Positions 52,641 to 64,000 of a stretch of 64,000 nucleotides of DNA are shown here, in pieces. The DNA lies in NCBI GenBank assembly GCA_018715595.1, contig DVLI01000003.1, positions 1 through 64,000 on the forward strand. Direction: 5' to 3'. The position numbers were made by a program, and so were the translations under genes. The notes under the pieces were generated by a model, which saw nothing but the letters and a program-made list of their open reading frames with translations, did no database searches and had not been told where the DNA came from. The stretch's first letter is position 1. Each line of letters opens with the position of its first letter. The stretch comes from Candidatus Caccoplasma merdavium. Lineage in GTDB: Bacteria; Bacteroidota; Bacteroidia; Bacteroidales; UBA11471.

Positions 52641-52749
52641 TAAATTTCAATCAAATTTTACAAAATAGTCAGATATGCAGAGTAAAAATAAAATCAAACA
52701 AAACAGAGACTCGACCAAAACGAACTTATAACCGCTGTAAAAACGTCTT

Positions 52750-52795
52750 TAATAAAGAAACCCGTTTCCAGCGGAGTGGAAACGGGTTTTTGTTT
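52750..52795 (-). terminator. Terminator of the rpoBC operon
   Basis: AAACCCGTTTCCA (52758-52770) pairs with TGGAAACGGGTTT (52777-52789), loop GCGGAG; followed on the minus strand by TTTCTTTATT. Confidence 0.85.
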
Positions 52796-52814
52796 GAGTT
52801 ATGAAATAGACCGA

Positions 52815-55800
52815 TTACATGTCTGTGACATTCTTGCGGTTGGCAAATGCGCGGTCGAACTCTTCTTTCGAGCCGACGATGAGACGGTCGAAATCGCGTT
52901 GTCCGGTACCGGCGGGAATCAAGTGTCCGCAGATGACATTCTCCTTCATGCCTTCGAGCGTATCGACCTTGCCGTTGATGGCAGCCTCGTTGAGGACTTT
53001 GGTCGTCTCCTGGAATGAAGCAGCCGACATGAAGCTCGACGTCTGCAACGCGGCACGGGTGATACCTTGCAGTATCTGCTCCGATGTAGCCGGCACGGCA
53101 TCACGCACTTCGACGAGACGGAGGTCGCGACGTTTGAGCATCGAGTTCTCGTCGCGCAACTTGCGGGCGGTAACGATTTGTCCGGGTTTCATGACTTGCG
53201 AATCACCGGCATCGAGGACGACTTTCTTGCCCCAGATGCGGTCGTTTTCGTCCATGAATTCGTGCTTGTCGACGATTTGCTGTTCGAGGAAGCGGGTATC
53301 ACCCGGGTCGAGAATGGTGACCTTGCGCATCATCTGACGCACAATAACCTCGAAGTGCTTGTCGTTGATTTTCACACCTTGCAAGCGGTAAACGTCTTGT
53401 ACCTCGTTGACGATGTATTCCTGTACGGCTGTCGGGCCCTTGATGGCCAAGATATCCGAGGGAGTGATGGCTCCGTCGGAGAGCGGCGTGCCGGCACGCA
53501 CATAATCGTTTTCCTGCACAAGAATCTGCTTCGACAGCGGCACGAGATATTTCTTCACTTCGCCGGTCTTCGAAGTAACCGTAATTTCACGGTTACCGCG
53601 TTTTACCTTACCGAAGGTGACTTCACCGTCGATTTCAGAAACAACTGCGGGATTCGACGGGTTACGGGCTTCAAAGAGCTCGGTAACACGAGGCAGACCA
53701 CCGGTAATATCGCCGGCTTTACCCACGGCACGAGGAATCTTCACAAAGACCTGACCACTCTTGATGTCCTGACCTTCGTCAATCATCAAGTGGGCACCCA
53801 TAGGCAAGTTGTAGCTGCGAATCACTTCACCGCTCTCATCGAGAATTTGGGCAACAGGCACACGGGTACGGTCTTTCGACTCTATGATGATTTTCTCACG
53901 AAGACCGGTCTGCTCGTCCGATTCCACTTTATAGGTAACACCTTCGACTACATTATCGAAACGCACCTTACCGGTAGCTTCGGAAACGATAACGGCATTG
54001 AAAGGGTCCCATTCGCAGACGACATCGCCCTTTTTGAGCATATCGCCGCTATTGAAATAAAGCTTCGAACCGTAGGGTATATTGGTATTGGTAAGAACAA
54101 TCTTGGTGTTGGGGTCGATGATACGCATCTCTGCCAGACGGCCGACAACAATCTGCACCTTCTTTCCTGTTTCATCTTCACTTTCTACGGTACGAAGTTC
54201 ATCGATTTCGAGAATACCGTCATAACGTGAAGTAACATTGGAAACAGCGGCGATGTTCGATGCGATACCACCGACGTGGAAGGTTCGCAGGGTCAGCTGG
54301 GTACCGGGTTCACCAATGGACTGGGCGGCAATGACGCCCACGGCTTCGCCTTTCTGAACCATGCGGTTGGTAGCCAGGTTGCGGCCATAACATTTGGCGC
54401 AGACACCGTGTTTCGACTCGCAGGTGAGCACCGAACGGATTTCGACGCGCTCGATAGGCGACTCCTCGATTTTCTTGGCAATCTCTTCGGTGATTTCTTC
54501 GCCCGAGTGAACGAGGATTTCGCCCGTGAGGGGGTGTTGCACATCGTGCACCGAAACACGGCCGAGGATACGCTCCGAAAGCGAAGCGACAACCTCTTCG
54601 TTGTTTTTGAGTTCGGTGCATACGAGACCACGCAACGTGCCGCAGTCTTCTTCGTGGATAATCACATCGTGGGCCACATCGACGAGACGACGGGTGAGGT
54701 ATCCGGCGTCGGCCGTCTTCAAGGCCGTATCGGCAAGACCTTTACGGGCACCGTGGGTAGAGATGAAGTATTCCAACACCGAAAGTCCCTCCTTGAAGTT
54801 TGCCAAAATAGGGTTCTCGATAATCTGACCGCCTTCGGCACCTGATTTCTGAGGCTTGGCCATCAGACCACGCATACCCGAGAGCTGACGAATCTGCTCC
54901 TTCGAACCACGGGCTCCCGAGTCGAGCATCATGAATACGGAGTTGAATCCCTGGTTGTCGGACGACAACTGTTTCATGAGAATGTCGGAGAGTTTCGAGT
55001 TGACGTGCGTCCAAGTATCGATAATCTGGTTGTAACGTTCGTTGTAGGTAATGAAGCCCATGTTGTAGTTGGCCATGATCTGCTCCACGTTGGCATATCC
55101 TTCGTTGACGAGCGCCTCTTTCTCGGCCGGGATAATCACATCGGCCAAGTTGAACGACAGACCGCCCTTGAAAGCCATCTTGTAACCGAGGTTCTTGATG
55201 TCGTCGAGGAATTGGGCGGCACGAATCACGCCACACACCTTGATGACGTTACCGATGATGGTACGCAACGACTTCTTGGTGAGAATCTCGTTGATGTAAC
55301 CCACCTCTTTGGGCACGAACTCGTTGACGAGGATACGACCCACCGAGGTATCGCGCAACACTTCGATTTGATTGCCGTTCTCGTCGAGGTCCTGCACACG
55401 CACCTTCACAGGAGCATGCAAGGTAACGCGGCCTTCGTTGTATGCGATTTCGGCTTCTTCGGGGCCGTAGAAGATAAGTCCTTCGCCTTTCGAACCGGGA
55501 CGCAACTTGGTAATGTAGTAGAGACCCAAAACCATGTCTTGCGAAGGCACGGTGATAGGCGCACCGTTGGCCGGGTTGAGGATATTGTGAGCTCCGAGCA
55601 TCAACATCTGGGCTTCGAGAATGGCCTCGTTGCCGAGTGGCAAGTGCACGGCCATCTGGTCACCATCGAAGTCGGCGTTGAAGGCCGTACATGCGAGCGG
55701 GTGCAACTGAATGGCCTTACCCTCGATCATCTTGGGCTGGAATGCCTGGATACCGAGACGGTGCAAGGTCGGGGCACGGTTGAGGAGTACGGGGTGTCCT

Positions 55801-57080
55801 TTCATCACATACTCGAGGATATCCCATACGACGGGATCTTTGCGGTCGACGATTTTCTTCGCCGACTTTACCGTTTTCACGATACCGCGCTCGATGAGTT
55901 TGCGGATAACGAACGGTTTATAGAGCTCGGCTGCCATGTTCTTGGGCAGACCGCATTCATACATTTTGAGCTCGGGGCCGACGACGATAACCGAACGGGC
56001 GGAGTAGTCGACACGTTTACCGAGGAGGTTCTGACGGAAACGACCCTGTTTTCCTTTCAAACTGTCGGAAAGGGATTTCAAGGGACGGTTGGCGTCGGTC
56101 TTCACGGCACTCGATTTGCGCGAGTTGTCGAGCAGGGAGTCGACAGCCTCCTGCAACATACGTTTTTCGTTGCGGAGAATCACCTCGGGCGCCTTTATCT
56201 CCATCAAGCGTTTGAGACGGTTGTTGCGAATGATGACACGGCGGTAGAGGTCGTTGAGGTCCGAAGTGGCAAAACGTCCGCCATCGAGGGGCACGAGAGG
56301 ACGCAACTCGGGAGGTATCACGGGAATGACTTTGAGAATCATCCACTCGGGACGGTTGCGATTGCGCGAAGCGCGGAACGACTCCACGACTTGCAGGCGT
56401 TTGAGAGCCTCGTTCTTGCGTTGTTGCGAACCGTCCTTGTTGGCGGTGTCGCGCAATTTATAAGAAAGCTCATCGAGGTCGAGACGCACCAGGAGATCAT
56501 AGATAGCCTCGGCGCCCATCTTGGCGATGAACTTGTTGGGGTCGGTATCTTCGAGCAACTGGTTGTCCTTGGGAAGCGTGTCGAGCACATTGAGATACTC
56601 TTCTTCCGAAAGGAGGTCATAAGTGGCCAAGTCGTCTTTCACACCGGGTTGTATCACGATATAGCGTTCGTAATAGATAACGGCATCGAGCTTCTTCGAG
56701 GGAAGCCCCAGGAGATAACCGATTTTGTTGGGCAACGAACGGAAATACCAAATGTGTGCCACCGGCACGACAAGCTGTATGTGACCCATGCGCTCACGAC
56801 GCACTTTCTTCTCGGTCACCTCGACACCGCAACGGTCGCACACGATGCCTTTATAACGGATACGTTTGTACTTTCCGCAATGGCACTCATAGTCTTTTAC
56901 CGGGCCGAAAATACGCTCGCAGAAAAGACCGTCGCGCTCGGGCTTGTAGGTGCGATAGTTGATGGTTTCGGGTTTCAGCACTTCACCGCTGGATTGTTCG
57001 AGGATTTCCTCGGGAGAAGCCAGGCCTATCGTGATTTTTGAAAAGTTGCTCTTTACTTTATTGTCTTTTTTAAAAGCCAT
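52815..57080 (-). CDS. rpoC: DNA-directed RNA polymerase subunit beta'
   Basis: 1421 residues. N-terminal zinc motif (Cys66, Cys68, Cys81, Cys84: CHCGKY...CDRCG), the catalytic magnesium loop NADFDGDQM (~467-475), the bridge helix/trigger loop region ([22 protein letters not shown]) and the second zinc cluster ([17 protein letters not shown]). It is the catalytic half of RNA polymerase. The gene lies 68 bp after rpoB, with a hairpin in the gap, and ends at a terminator. Confidence 0.98.
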   Translation of the reverse strand: MAFKKDNKVKSNFSKITIGLASPEEILEQSSGEVLKPETINYRTYKPERDGLFCERIFGPVKDYECHCGKYKRIRYKGIVCDRCGVEVTEKKVRRERMGHIQLVVPVAHIWYFRSLPNKIGYLLGLPSKKLDAVIYYERYIVIQPGVKDDLATYDLLSEEEYLNVLDTLPKDNQLLEDTDPNKFIAKMGAEAIYDLLVRLDLDELSYKLRDTANKDGSQQRKNEALKRLQVVESFRASRNRNRPEWMILKVIPVIPPELRPLVPLDGGRFATSDLNDLYRRVIIRNNRLKRLMEIKAPEVILRNEKRMLQEAVDSLLDNSRKSSAVKTDANRPLKSLSDSLKGKQGRFRQNLLGKRVDYSARSVIVVGPELKMYECGLPKNMAAELYKPFVIRKLIERGIVKTVKSAKKIVDRKDPVVWDILEYVMKGHPVLLNRAPTLHRLGIQAFQPKMIEGKAIQLHPLACTAFNADFDGDQMAVHLPLGNEAILEAQMLMLGAHNILNPANGAPITVPSQDMVLGLYYITKLRPGSKGEGLIFYGPEEAEIAYNEGRVTLHAPVKVRVQDLDENGNQIEVLRDTSVGRILVNEFVPKEVGYINEILTKKSLRTIIGNVIKVCGVIRAAQFLDDIKNLGYKMAFKGGLSFNLADVIIPAEKEALVNEGYANVEQIMANYNMGFITYNERYNQIIDTWTHVNSKLSDILMKQLSSDNQGFNSVFMMLDSGARGSKEQIRQLSGMRGLMAKPQKSGAEGGQIIENPILANFKEGLSVLEYFISTHGARKGLADTALKTADAGYLTRRLVDVAHDVIIHEEDCGTLRGLVCTELKNNEEVVASLSERILGRVSVHDVQHPLTGEILVHSGEEITEEIAKKIEESPIERVEIRSVLTCESKHGVCAKCYGRNLATNRMVQKGEAVGVIAAQSIGEPGTQLTLRTFHVGGIASNIAAVSNVTSRYDGILEIDELRTVESEDETGKKVQIVVGRLAEMRIIDPNTKIVLTNTNIPYGSKLYFNSGDMLKKGDVVCEWDPFNAVIVSEATGKVRFDNVVEGVTYKVESDEQTGLREKIIIESKDRTRVPVAQILDESGEVIRSYNLPMGAHLMIDEGQDIKSGQVFVKIPRAVGKAGDITGGLPRVTELFEARNPSNPAVVSEIDGEVTFGKVKRGNREITVTSKTGEVKKYLVPLSKQILVQENDYVRAGTPLSDGAITPSDILAIKGPTAVQEYIVNEVQDVYRLQGVKINDKHFEVIVRQMMRKVTILDPGDTRFLEQQIVDKHEFMDENDRIWGKKVVLDAGDSQVMKPGQIVTARKLRDENSMLKRRDLRLVEVRDAVPATSEQILQGITRAALQTSSFMSAASFQETTKVLNEAAINGKVDTLEGMKENVICGHLIPAGTGQRDFDRLIVGSKEEFDRAFANRKNVTDM

Positions 57081-57118
57081 ATATGTAAGTTATAACGCGT
57101 TAGCAGATAGTATATCGG

Positions 57119-57140
57119 CCTGCCGCCCGCAGGCGGCAGG
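57119..57140 (-). other. Hairpin in the rpoB-rpoC gap
   Basis: CCTGCCGCC (57119-57127) and GGCGGCAGG (57132-57140), 9-bp perfect stem with loop CGCA, 9 bases after the rpoB stop; no T-run follows. Confidence 0.7.
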
Positions 57141-57148
57141 GCCTTGTA

Positions 57149-60961
<3,813 letters not shown>

Positions 60962-61001
60962 TTGTCAGTGGTGGTTAATTGAACTTATAAATTATAGACA
61001 C

Positions 61002-61039
61002 AAAAAGGTAAAGAGGCCTCCTGTAAAGGTCTCTTTACC
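61002..61039 (-). terminator. Attenuator-like hairpin between rplL and rpoB
   Basis: GGTAAAGAGRCC-type stem (61007-61018 with 61028-61039, one mismatch), followed on the minus strand by TTTTTGTG. A partial terminator at this junction lowers rpoBC relative to the ribosomal genes in many bacteria. Confidence 0.7.
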
Positions 61040-61064
61040 AAAAGTCCTGAATAACAGGAATTTG

Positions 61065-61439
61065 TTATTTAAGTTCAACTTCGGCGCCGACTTCTTCGAG
61101 TACTTTTTTCAGCGCTTCAGCGTCGGCTTTGGCCAAACCTTCTTTGATGGTGTTAGGAGCACCGTCAACGAGATCCTTGGCTTCTTTCAAACCGAGACCG
61201 GTGTGTTCTTTCACAGCTTTAACAACTGCGAGTTTGTTGGCACCAGCACCTTTCAATACAACATCGAAAGAGGTTTTTTCTTCCGCAGCAGCTGCACCAG
61301 CAGCGGCGGGAGCGGCAACAGCAACAGCTGCAGCAGCGGGTTCAATGCCATATTCCTCTTTGAGGATTTGAGCCAACTCGTTTACTTCTTTTACGGTCAG
61401 GTTTACTAATTGTTCTGCAAAAGCTTTCAAATCTGCCAT
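61065..61439 (-). CDS. rplL: 50S ribosomal protein L7/L12
   Basis: 124 residues: N-terminal dimerisation helix pair ([30 protein letters not shown]), an Ala-rich hinge ([20 protein letters not shown]) and the C-terminal domain ([38 protein letters not shown]). It forms the ribosomal stalk that recruits translation factors. It is 48 bp after rplJ. Confidence 0.98.
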   Translation of the reverse strand: MADLKAFAEQLVNLTVKEVNELAQILKEEYGIEPAAAAVAVAAPAAAGAAAAEEKTSFDVVLKGAGANKLAVVKAVKEHTGLGLKEAKDLVDGAPNTIKEGLAKADAEALKKVLEEVGAEVELK

Positions 61440-61487
61440 TTTCGTATAGTTTAATTGTTATTTTACTTCTGTTAATTGTAAAGGGGT

Positions 61488-62000
61488 TTATCGTTCTGAT
61501 AGAGTTTGCAACACTCCGTGAAGGGTAGAACCGCCGGACTGCAAAGCCGAAATAACGTTCTTGGCAGGCGATTGCAGCAATGCGATAACGTCGGCGATAA
61601 GTTCGTTTTTGCTCTTTATAGCTACCAAAGCGTCGAGTTGGTCGGCACCATAGAAGCTTTCTTCCACATAAGCAGCCTTGAATCCGAGTTGATCATTGTC
61701 TTTCTTGAAGGCTTTGATCAGTTTGGCGGGGGCGTTACCCGTATTGGAGAGCATCAGGGTGGTAGAACCTTTCAAACTGTCGAAAAGCACGGCATAGTTG
61801 GCATCGAGGCTTTCCAATGCCTTTTTCAACAGGGTGTTCTTTACAACCAGCAGTTTGATATCGTTCTTGAAACATTCGCGACGCAAGTTGGAGGTTTTCT
61901 CGGCGTTGAGCGTCGTGGTTTCAGTCAGATAGATGTGGCTGTATTCTTTAAGAGTGGCGGTAATCTGTTCGATTACGGTGGCTTTATCTTCCTTTCTCAT
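61488..62000 (-). CDS. rplJ: 50S ribosomal protein L10
   Basis: 170 residues; MRKEDKATVIEQITATLKEYSHIYLTE is the typical start, and SALQSGGSTLHGVLQTLSER the L12-binding C-terminal helix. It anchors L7/L12 on the 50S subunit. Only 14 bases separate it from rplA, and a good Shine-Dalgarno overlaps the rplA stop. The gap is too short for the long L10-leader known from other phyla. Confidence 0.97.
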   Translation of the reverse strand: MRKEDKATVIEQITATLKEYSHIYLTETTTLNAEKTSNLRRECFKNDIKLLVVKNTLLKKALESLDANYAVLFDSLKGSTTLMLSNTGNAPAKLIKAFKKDNDQLGFKAAYVEESFYGADQLDALVAIKSKNELIADVIALLQSPAKNVISALQSGGSTLHGVLQTLSER

Positions 62001-62008
62001 AATTCGGT

Positions 62009-62014
62009 CTCCTT
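62009..62014 (-). promoter_or_regulatory. Strong ribosome-binding site of rplJ
   Basis: AAGGAG on the minus strand, 8 bases before the rplJ ATG, immediately adjoining the rplA stop. Confidence 0.7.
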
Positions 62015-62713
62015 TTAAATCTCTTCTACAGATTTGGGGTCGATCTTGATACCGGGGCTCATCGTACTCGAAAGATATATGCTCTTCATATAAGTACCTT
62101 TGGCGGTGGCAGGTTTCAGTTTATTCAGAGTAGCGATGAACTCTTTGGCGTTCTCGCGAATCTGATCGGGGCTGAAAGATACCTTACCGATAGAGGTGTG
62201 AACGATACCATTTTTGTCGACCTTGAAGTCGATTTTACCTTGTTTTACCTCTTTAACGGCTTTGCCGATTTCGTTGGTCACGGTTCCGCTCTTGGGGTTA
62301 GGCATCAATCCGCGAGGACCGAGCACACGACCGAGGGCACCGATTTTTCCCATCACAGAGGGTTGGGTGATGATGACGTCGATGTCGGTCCAACCGCCCT
62401 TGATTTTTTCGATATACTCATCGAGACCTACATAATCGGCACCGGCAGCTTTGGCATCAGCTTCTTGGTCGGGGGTACAAAGTGCAAGTACGCGCACCTG
62501 TTTTCCGGTACCGTGAGGCAATGACACAACGCCACGCACCATTTGATTGGCTTTGCGAGGATCAACGCCCAAACGGACGTCGATGTCGACCGAAGCGTCG
62601 AACTTGGTAAAAGTAACTTCTTTTACCAGCTGGGCAGCTTCTTTCAGTGAATAGGTTTTCCCTGCTTCAATTTTCTCGGAAGCCAACTTTTGATTTTTTG
62701 TCAGTTTACTCAT
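62015..62713 (-). CDS. rplA: 50S ribosomal protein L1
   Basis: 232 residues, normal for L1. Conserved segments: [77 protein letters not shown] and the C-terminal [38 protein letters not shown]. It forms the 50S L1 stalk and in many bacteria represses its own operon. Confidence 0.98.
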   Translation of the reverse strand: MSKLTKNQKLASEKIEAGKTYSLKEAAQLVKEVTFTKFDASVDIDVRLGVDPRKANQMVRGVVSLPHGTGKQVRVLALCTPDQEADAKAAGADYVGLDEYIEKIKGGWTDIDVIITQPSVMGKIGALGRVLGPRGLMPNPKSGTVTNEIGKAVKEVKQGKIDFKVDKNGIVHTSIGKVSFSPDQIRENAKEFIATLNKLKPATAKGTYMKSIYLSSTMSPGIKIDPKSVEEI

Positions 62714-62728
62714 TTCAATTGAAGTTTA

Positions 62729-63172
62729 TTAGTTATTGGTCGGGAATTCCCCACTTACGGTTATACCCATACTTCTCGCTGTACCGGCAACCATTTTCAT
62801 GGCAGCCTCCAAGGTAAAGCAGTTCAGGTCAACCATCTTGTCTTGCGCAATCGTTTTTACCTGCTCCCAAGTGATGGTAGCTACTTTTTTACGATTGGGC
62901 TCGGCCGAACCGCTTTTTACTTTGGTAGCTTCCAACAGTTGAATGGCAACGGGGGGAGTCTTTACGACGAAATCGAACGACTTGTCGCTGTAATACGTTA
63001 TGATTACAGGCAACACCTTACCTGCCTTGTCTTGGGTACGGGCATTGAATTGCTTGCAAAACTCCATGATGTTGATACCCTTGGAACCGAGAGCGGGACC
63101 TACGGGAGGAGAGGGGTTTGCTGCACCACCTTTGATCTGCAATTTGATTTGTCCAGCAATTTCTTTAGCCAT
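62729..63172 (-). CDS. rplK: 50S ribosomal protein L11
   Basis: 147 residues with the L11 start ([45 protein letters not shown]) and the C-terminal rRNA-binding domain with AGTARSMGI. It binds the GTPase centre of 23S rRNA and is needed for RelA activation. It is 15 bp upstream of rplA. Confidence 0.98.
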   Translation of the reverse strand: MAKEIAGQIKLQIKGGAANPSPPVGPALGSKGINIMEFCKQFNARTQDKAGKVLPVIITYYSDKSFDFVVKTPPVAIQLLEATKVKSGSAEPNRKKVATITWEQVKTIAQDKMVDLNCFTLEAAMKMVAGTARSMGITVSGEFPTNN

Positions 63173-63232
63173 TTGTTTATATTTTTGATTGTTAAACCAG
63201 AAAGAGCAATCGCGTGCGTAACATCACCGCAA

Positions 63233-63772
63233 TCATTCTTTCTCTACTTGCATGAATCCCAATTCCAACGGAGTTTTCCGTCCGAATATTTTCACCATGA
63301 CTTTGAGTTTCTTTTTCTCATTGTTCACCTCTTCGATGATGCCGCTGAAACCGTTGAAGGGACCGAAGGTAACTTTTACCGTTTCGCCTACCATGTAGGG
63401 AATCATTACCTCTTCGGCCTCTTGTATGGCATCGACAGCACCCAGCATGCGGTTGACCTCGGATTGTCTCAATGGATCGGGATTGGTTGTCCCGCCCAAA
63501 AATCCGATGACATTGGTCGTGTTGCGCAAGCGGTGGGCTACTTCACCTACGAGAGTCGCCTCGACCAAGACATAACCGGGATAGAGATTTCTCTCTTTGG
63601 TTATTTTCTTGCCGTTGCGAACCGAATAAACTTTCTCGGTGGGAATCAATACCTGATACACAAAATCGCCAAGGTCGGTATTCTTGATTTCAGCATCAAG
63701 ATACTCTTTCACTTTCGCTTCTTTTCCGCTGATGGCACGCAAAACGTACCAGCCTCTTTTTTGATCAGACAT
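63233..63772 (-). CDS. nusG: Transcription termination/antitermination protein NusG
   Basis: 179 residues: NGN domain (RGWYVLRAISGKEAKVKEYLD, NLYPGYVLVEATLVGEVAHRLRNTTNVIGFLG) and KOW domain (VGETVKVTFGPFNGFSGIIEEVNNEKKKLKVMVKIFGRKTPLELGF). It modulates RNA polymerase elongation and couples it to translation and Rho. 60 bp before rplK and 15 bp after secE. Confidence 0.97.
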   Translation of the reverse strand: MSDQKRGWYVLRAISGKEAKVKEYLDAEIKNTDLGDFVYQVLIPTEKVYSVRNGKKITKERNLYPGYVLVEATLVGEVAHRLRNTTNVIGFLGGTTNPDPLRQSEVNRMLGAVDAIQEAEEVMIPYMVGETVKVTFGPFNGFSGIIEEVNNEKKKLKVMVKIFGRKTPLELGFMQVEKE

Positions 63773-63787
63773 GAGGAATCCTCCGAA

Positions 63788-63982
63788 TTAGAAAATTTTT
63801 TCGTAGATAAATTCCATGAGATGCTCAAAGCCCTGGTCCATCACAAAAATAACTATGGCAATAATAAGGGAAGCAAACATAACTACCACAGCACTGTTGC
63901 TCAGCTCTGCCCGGGTGGGCCAGGATACTTTATAAACGAGTTCGTTATACGACTCTTTTATATCTGCAAGTATTTTTTTCAT
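63788..63982 (-). CDS. secE: Preprotein translocase subunit SecE
   Basis: 64 residues, one transmembrane helix (SAVVVMFASLIIAIVIFVMDQGF) after a short amphipathic segment (YNELVYKVSWPTRAELSN), the standard compact SecE. It clamps SecY in the inner membrane. The frame continues to the window edge by a GTG, but MKKILADIKESYNE is the usual start. First visible gene of the operon; its promoter is beyond the right edge. Confidence 0.95.
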   Translation of the reverse strand: MKKILADIKESYNELVYKVSWPTRAELSNSAVVVMFASLIIAIVIFVMDQGFEHLMEFIYEKIF

Positions 63983-64000
63983 TGTTTTCAGAGTTTGCAC

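Noticed and set aside
62001-62014. L10 leader RNA upstream of rplJ
   Set aside because: The rplA-rplJ gap is 14 bases, too short for the structure; only a ribosome-binding site is seen.

Overview
The window is a chromosomal segment of a Bacteroidales bacterium with moderately high GC. The evidence is the gene set (SusC-free but Bacteroidetes-type OprO/P porin, BACON and lamin-tail lipoproteins, DUF4292, the dut-TPR-DUF4292-EnvC run), the repeated presence of the Bacteroidetes promoter -7 box TAnnTTTG (three times with a well-spaced TTTG -33 box), and the ribosomal/RNA polymerase cluster in the order secE-nusG-rplK-rplA-rplJ-rplL-rpoB-rpoC. The family cannot be fixed from sequence alone; Barnesiellaceae or a relative is plausible. 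No tRNA, rRNA, CRISPR, insertion sequence, prophage or integrase was seen.

Layout. 1-5.4 kb: the end of a secreted repeat protein, then a three-gene run for surface phosphate/phosphoester use (porin, four-lamin-tail lipoprotein, phytase-like lipoprotein). 5.5-9.2 kb: rpsO and typA (divergent), a free-standing AlaX editing protein and a secreted transglutaminase-like protein. 9.3-12.8 kb: the translationally coupled operon gmd-fcl-manC for GDP-mannose and GDP-L-fucose. 13-21 kb: a GltD-like flavoprotein with a 12-bp perfect palindrome upstream, secreted thioredoxin-like and five-repeat proteins, argB, prfB with its programmed +1 frameshift, and a long-chain acyl-CoA ligase. 21.1-22.6 kb: an M20 deacetylase (ArgE-like) behind a tandemly duplicated promoter. 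22.7-30.3 kb: an outer membrane protein, four glycosyltransferases, an O-antigen-type flippase and a FemAB-like acyltransferase. 30.2-34.5 kb: a chain of overlapping genes from dut to an EnvC-like factor without zinc ligands.

34.7-43.4 kb, plus strand: dgt, a TPM/zinc-ribbon protein, an XRE-cupin regulator with an acyl-CoA ligase, a sugar O-acetyltransferase, hflX, a thioesterase and dprA. 43.5-49.7 kb: zinc-type ABC genes (ATPase and binding protein only), a GNAT protein, an Lrp-type regulator, an EamA transporter, trpS and a CDF zinc exporter. 49.8-52.6 kb: an AT-richer three-gene operon (LPP20-like lipoprotein, an LPP20-like/membrane hairpin protein, a CarboxypepD_reg-BACON lipoprotein) with a consensus promoter; this is the best candidate here for an undescribed envelope system. 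52.8-64 kb: the rpoBC-ribosomal protein-nusG-secE operon on the minus strand, running off the right edge.

Working together: the cell envelope dominates. GDP-fucose made by gmd-fcl-manC could feed glycosyltransferases such as those at 23.7-27.8 kb, with products flipped by the 27.9 kb Wzx-type protein. Zinc import (44 kb) and export (48.8 kb) lie close together, and argB and the ArgE-like enzyme belong to arginine synthesis. Most large opposite-strand open frames are shadows produced by GC-rich codon usage.
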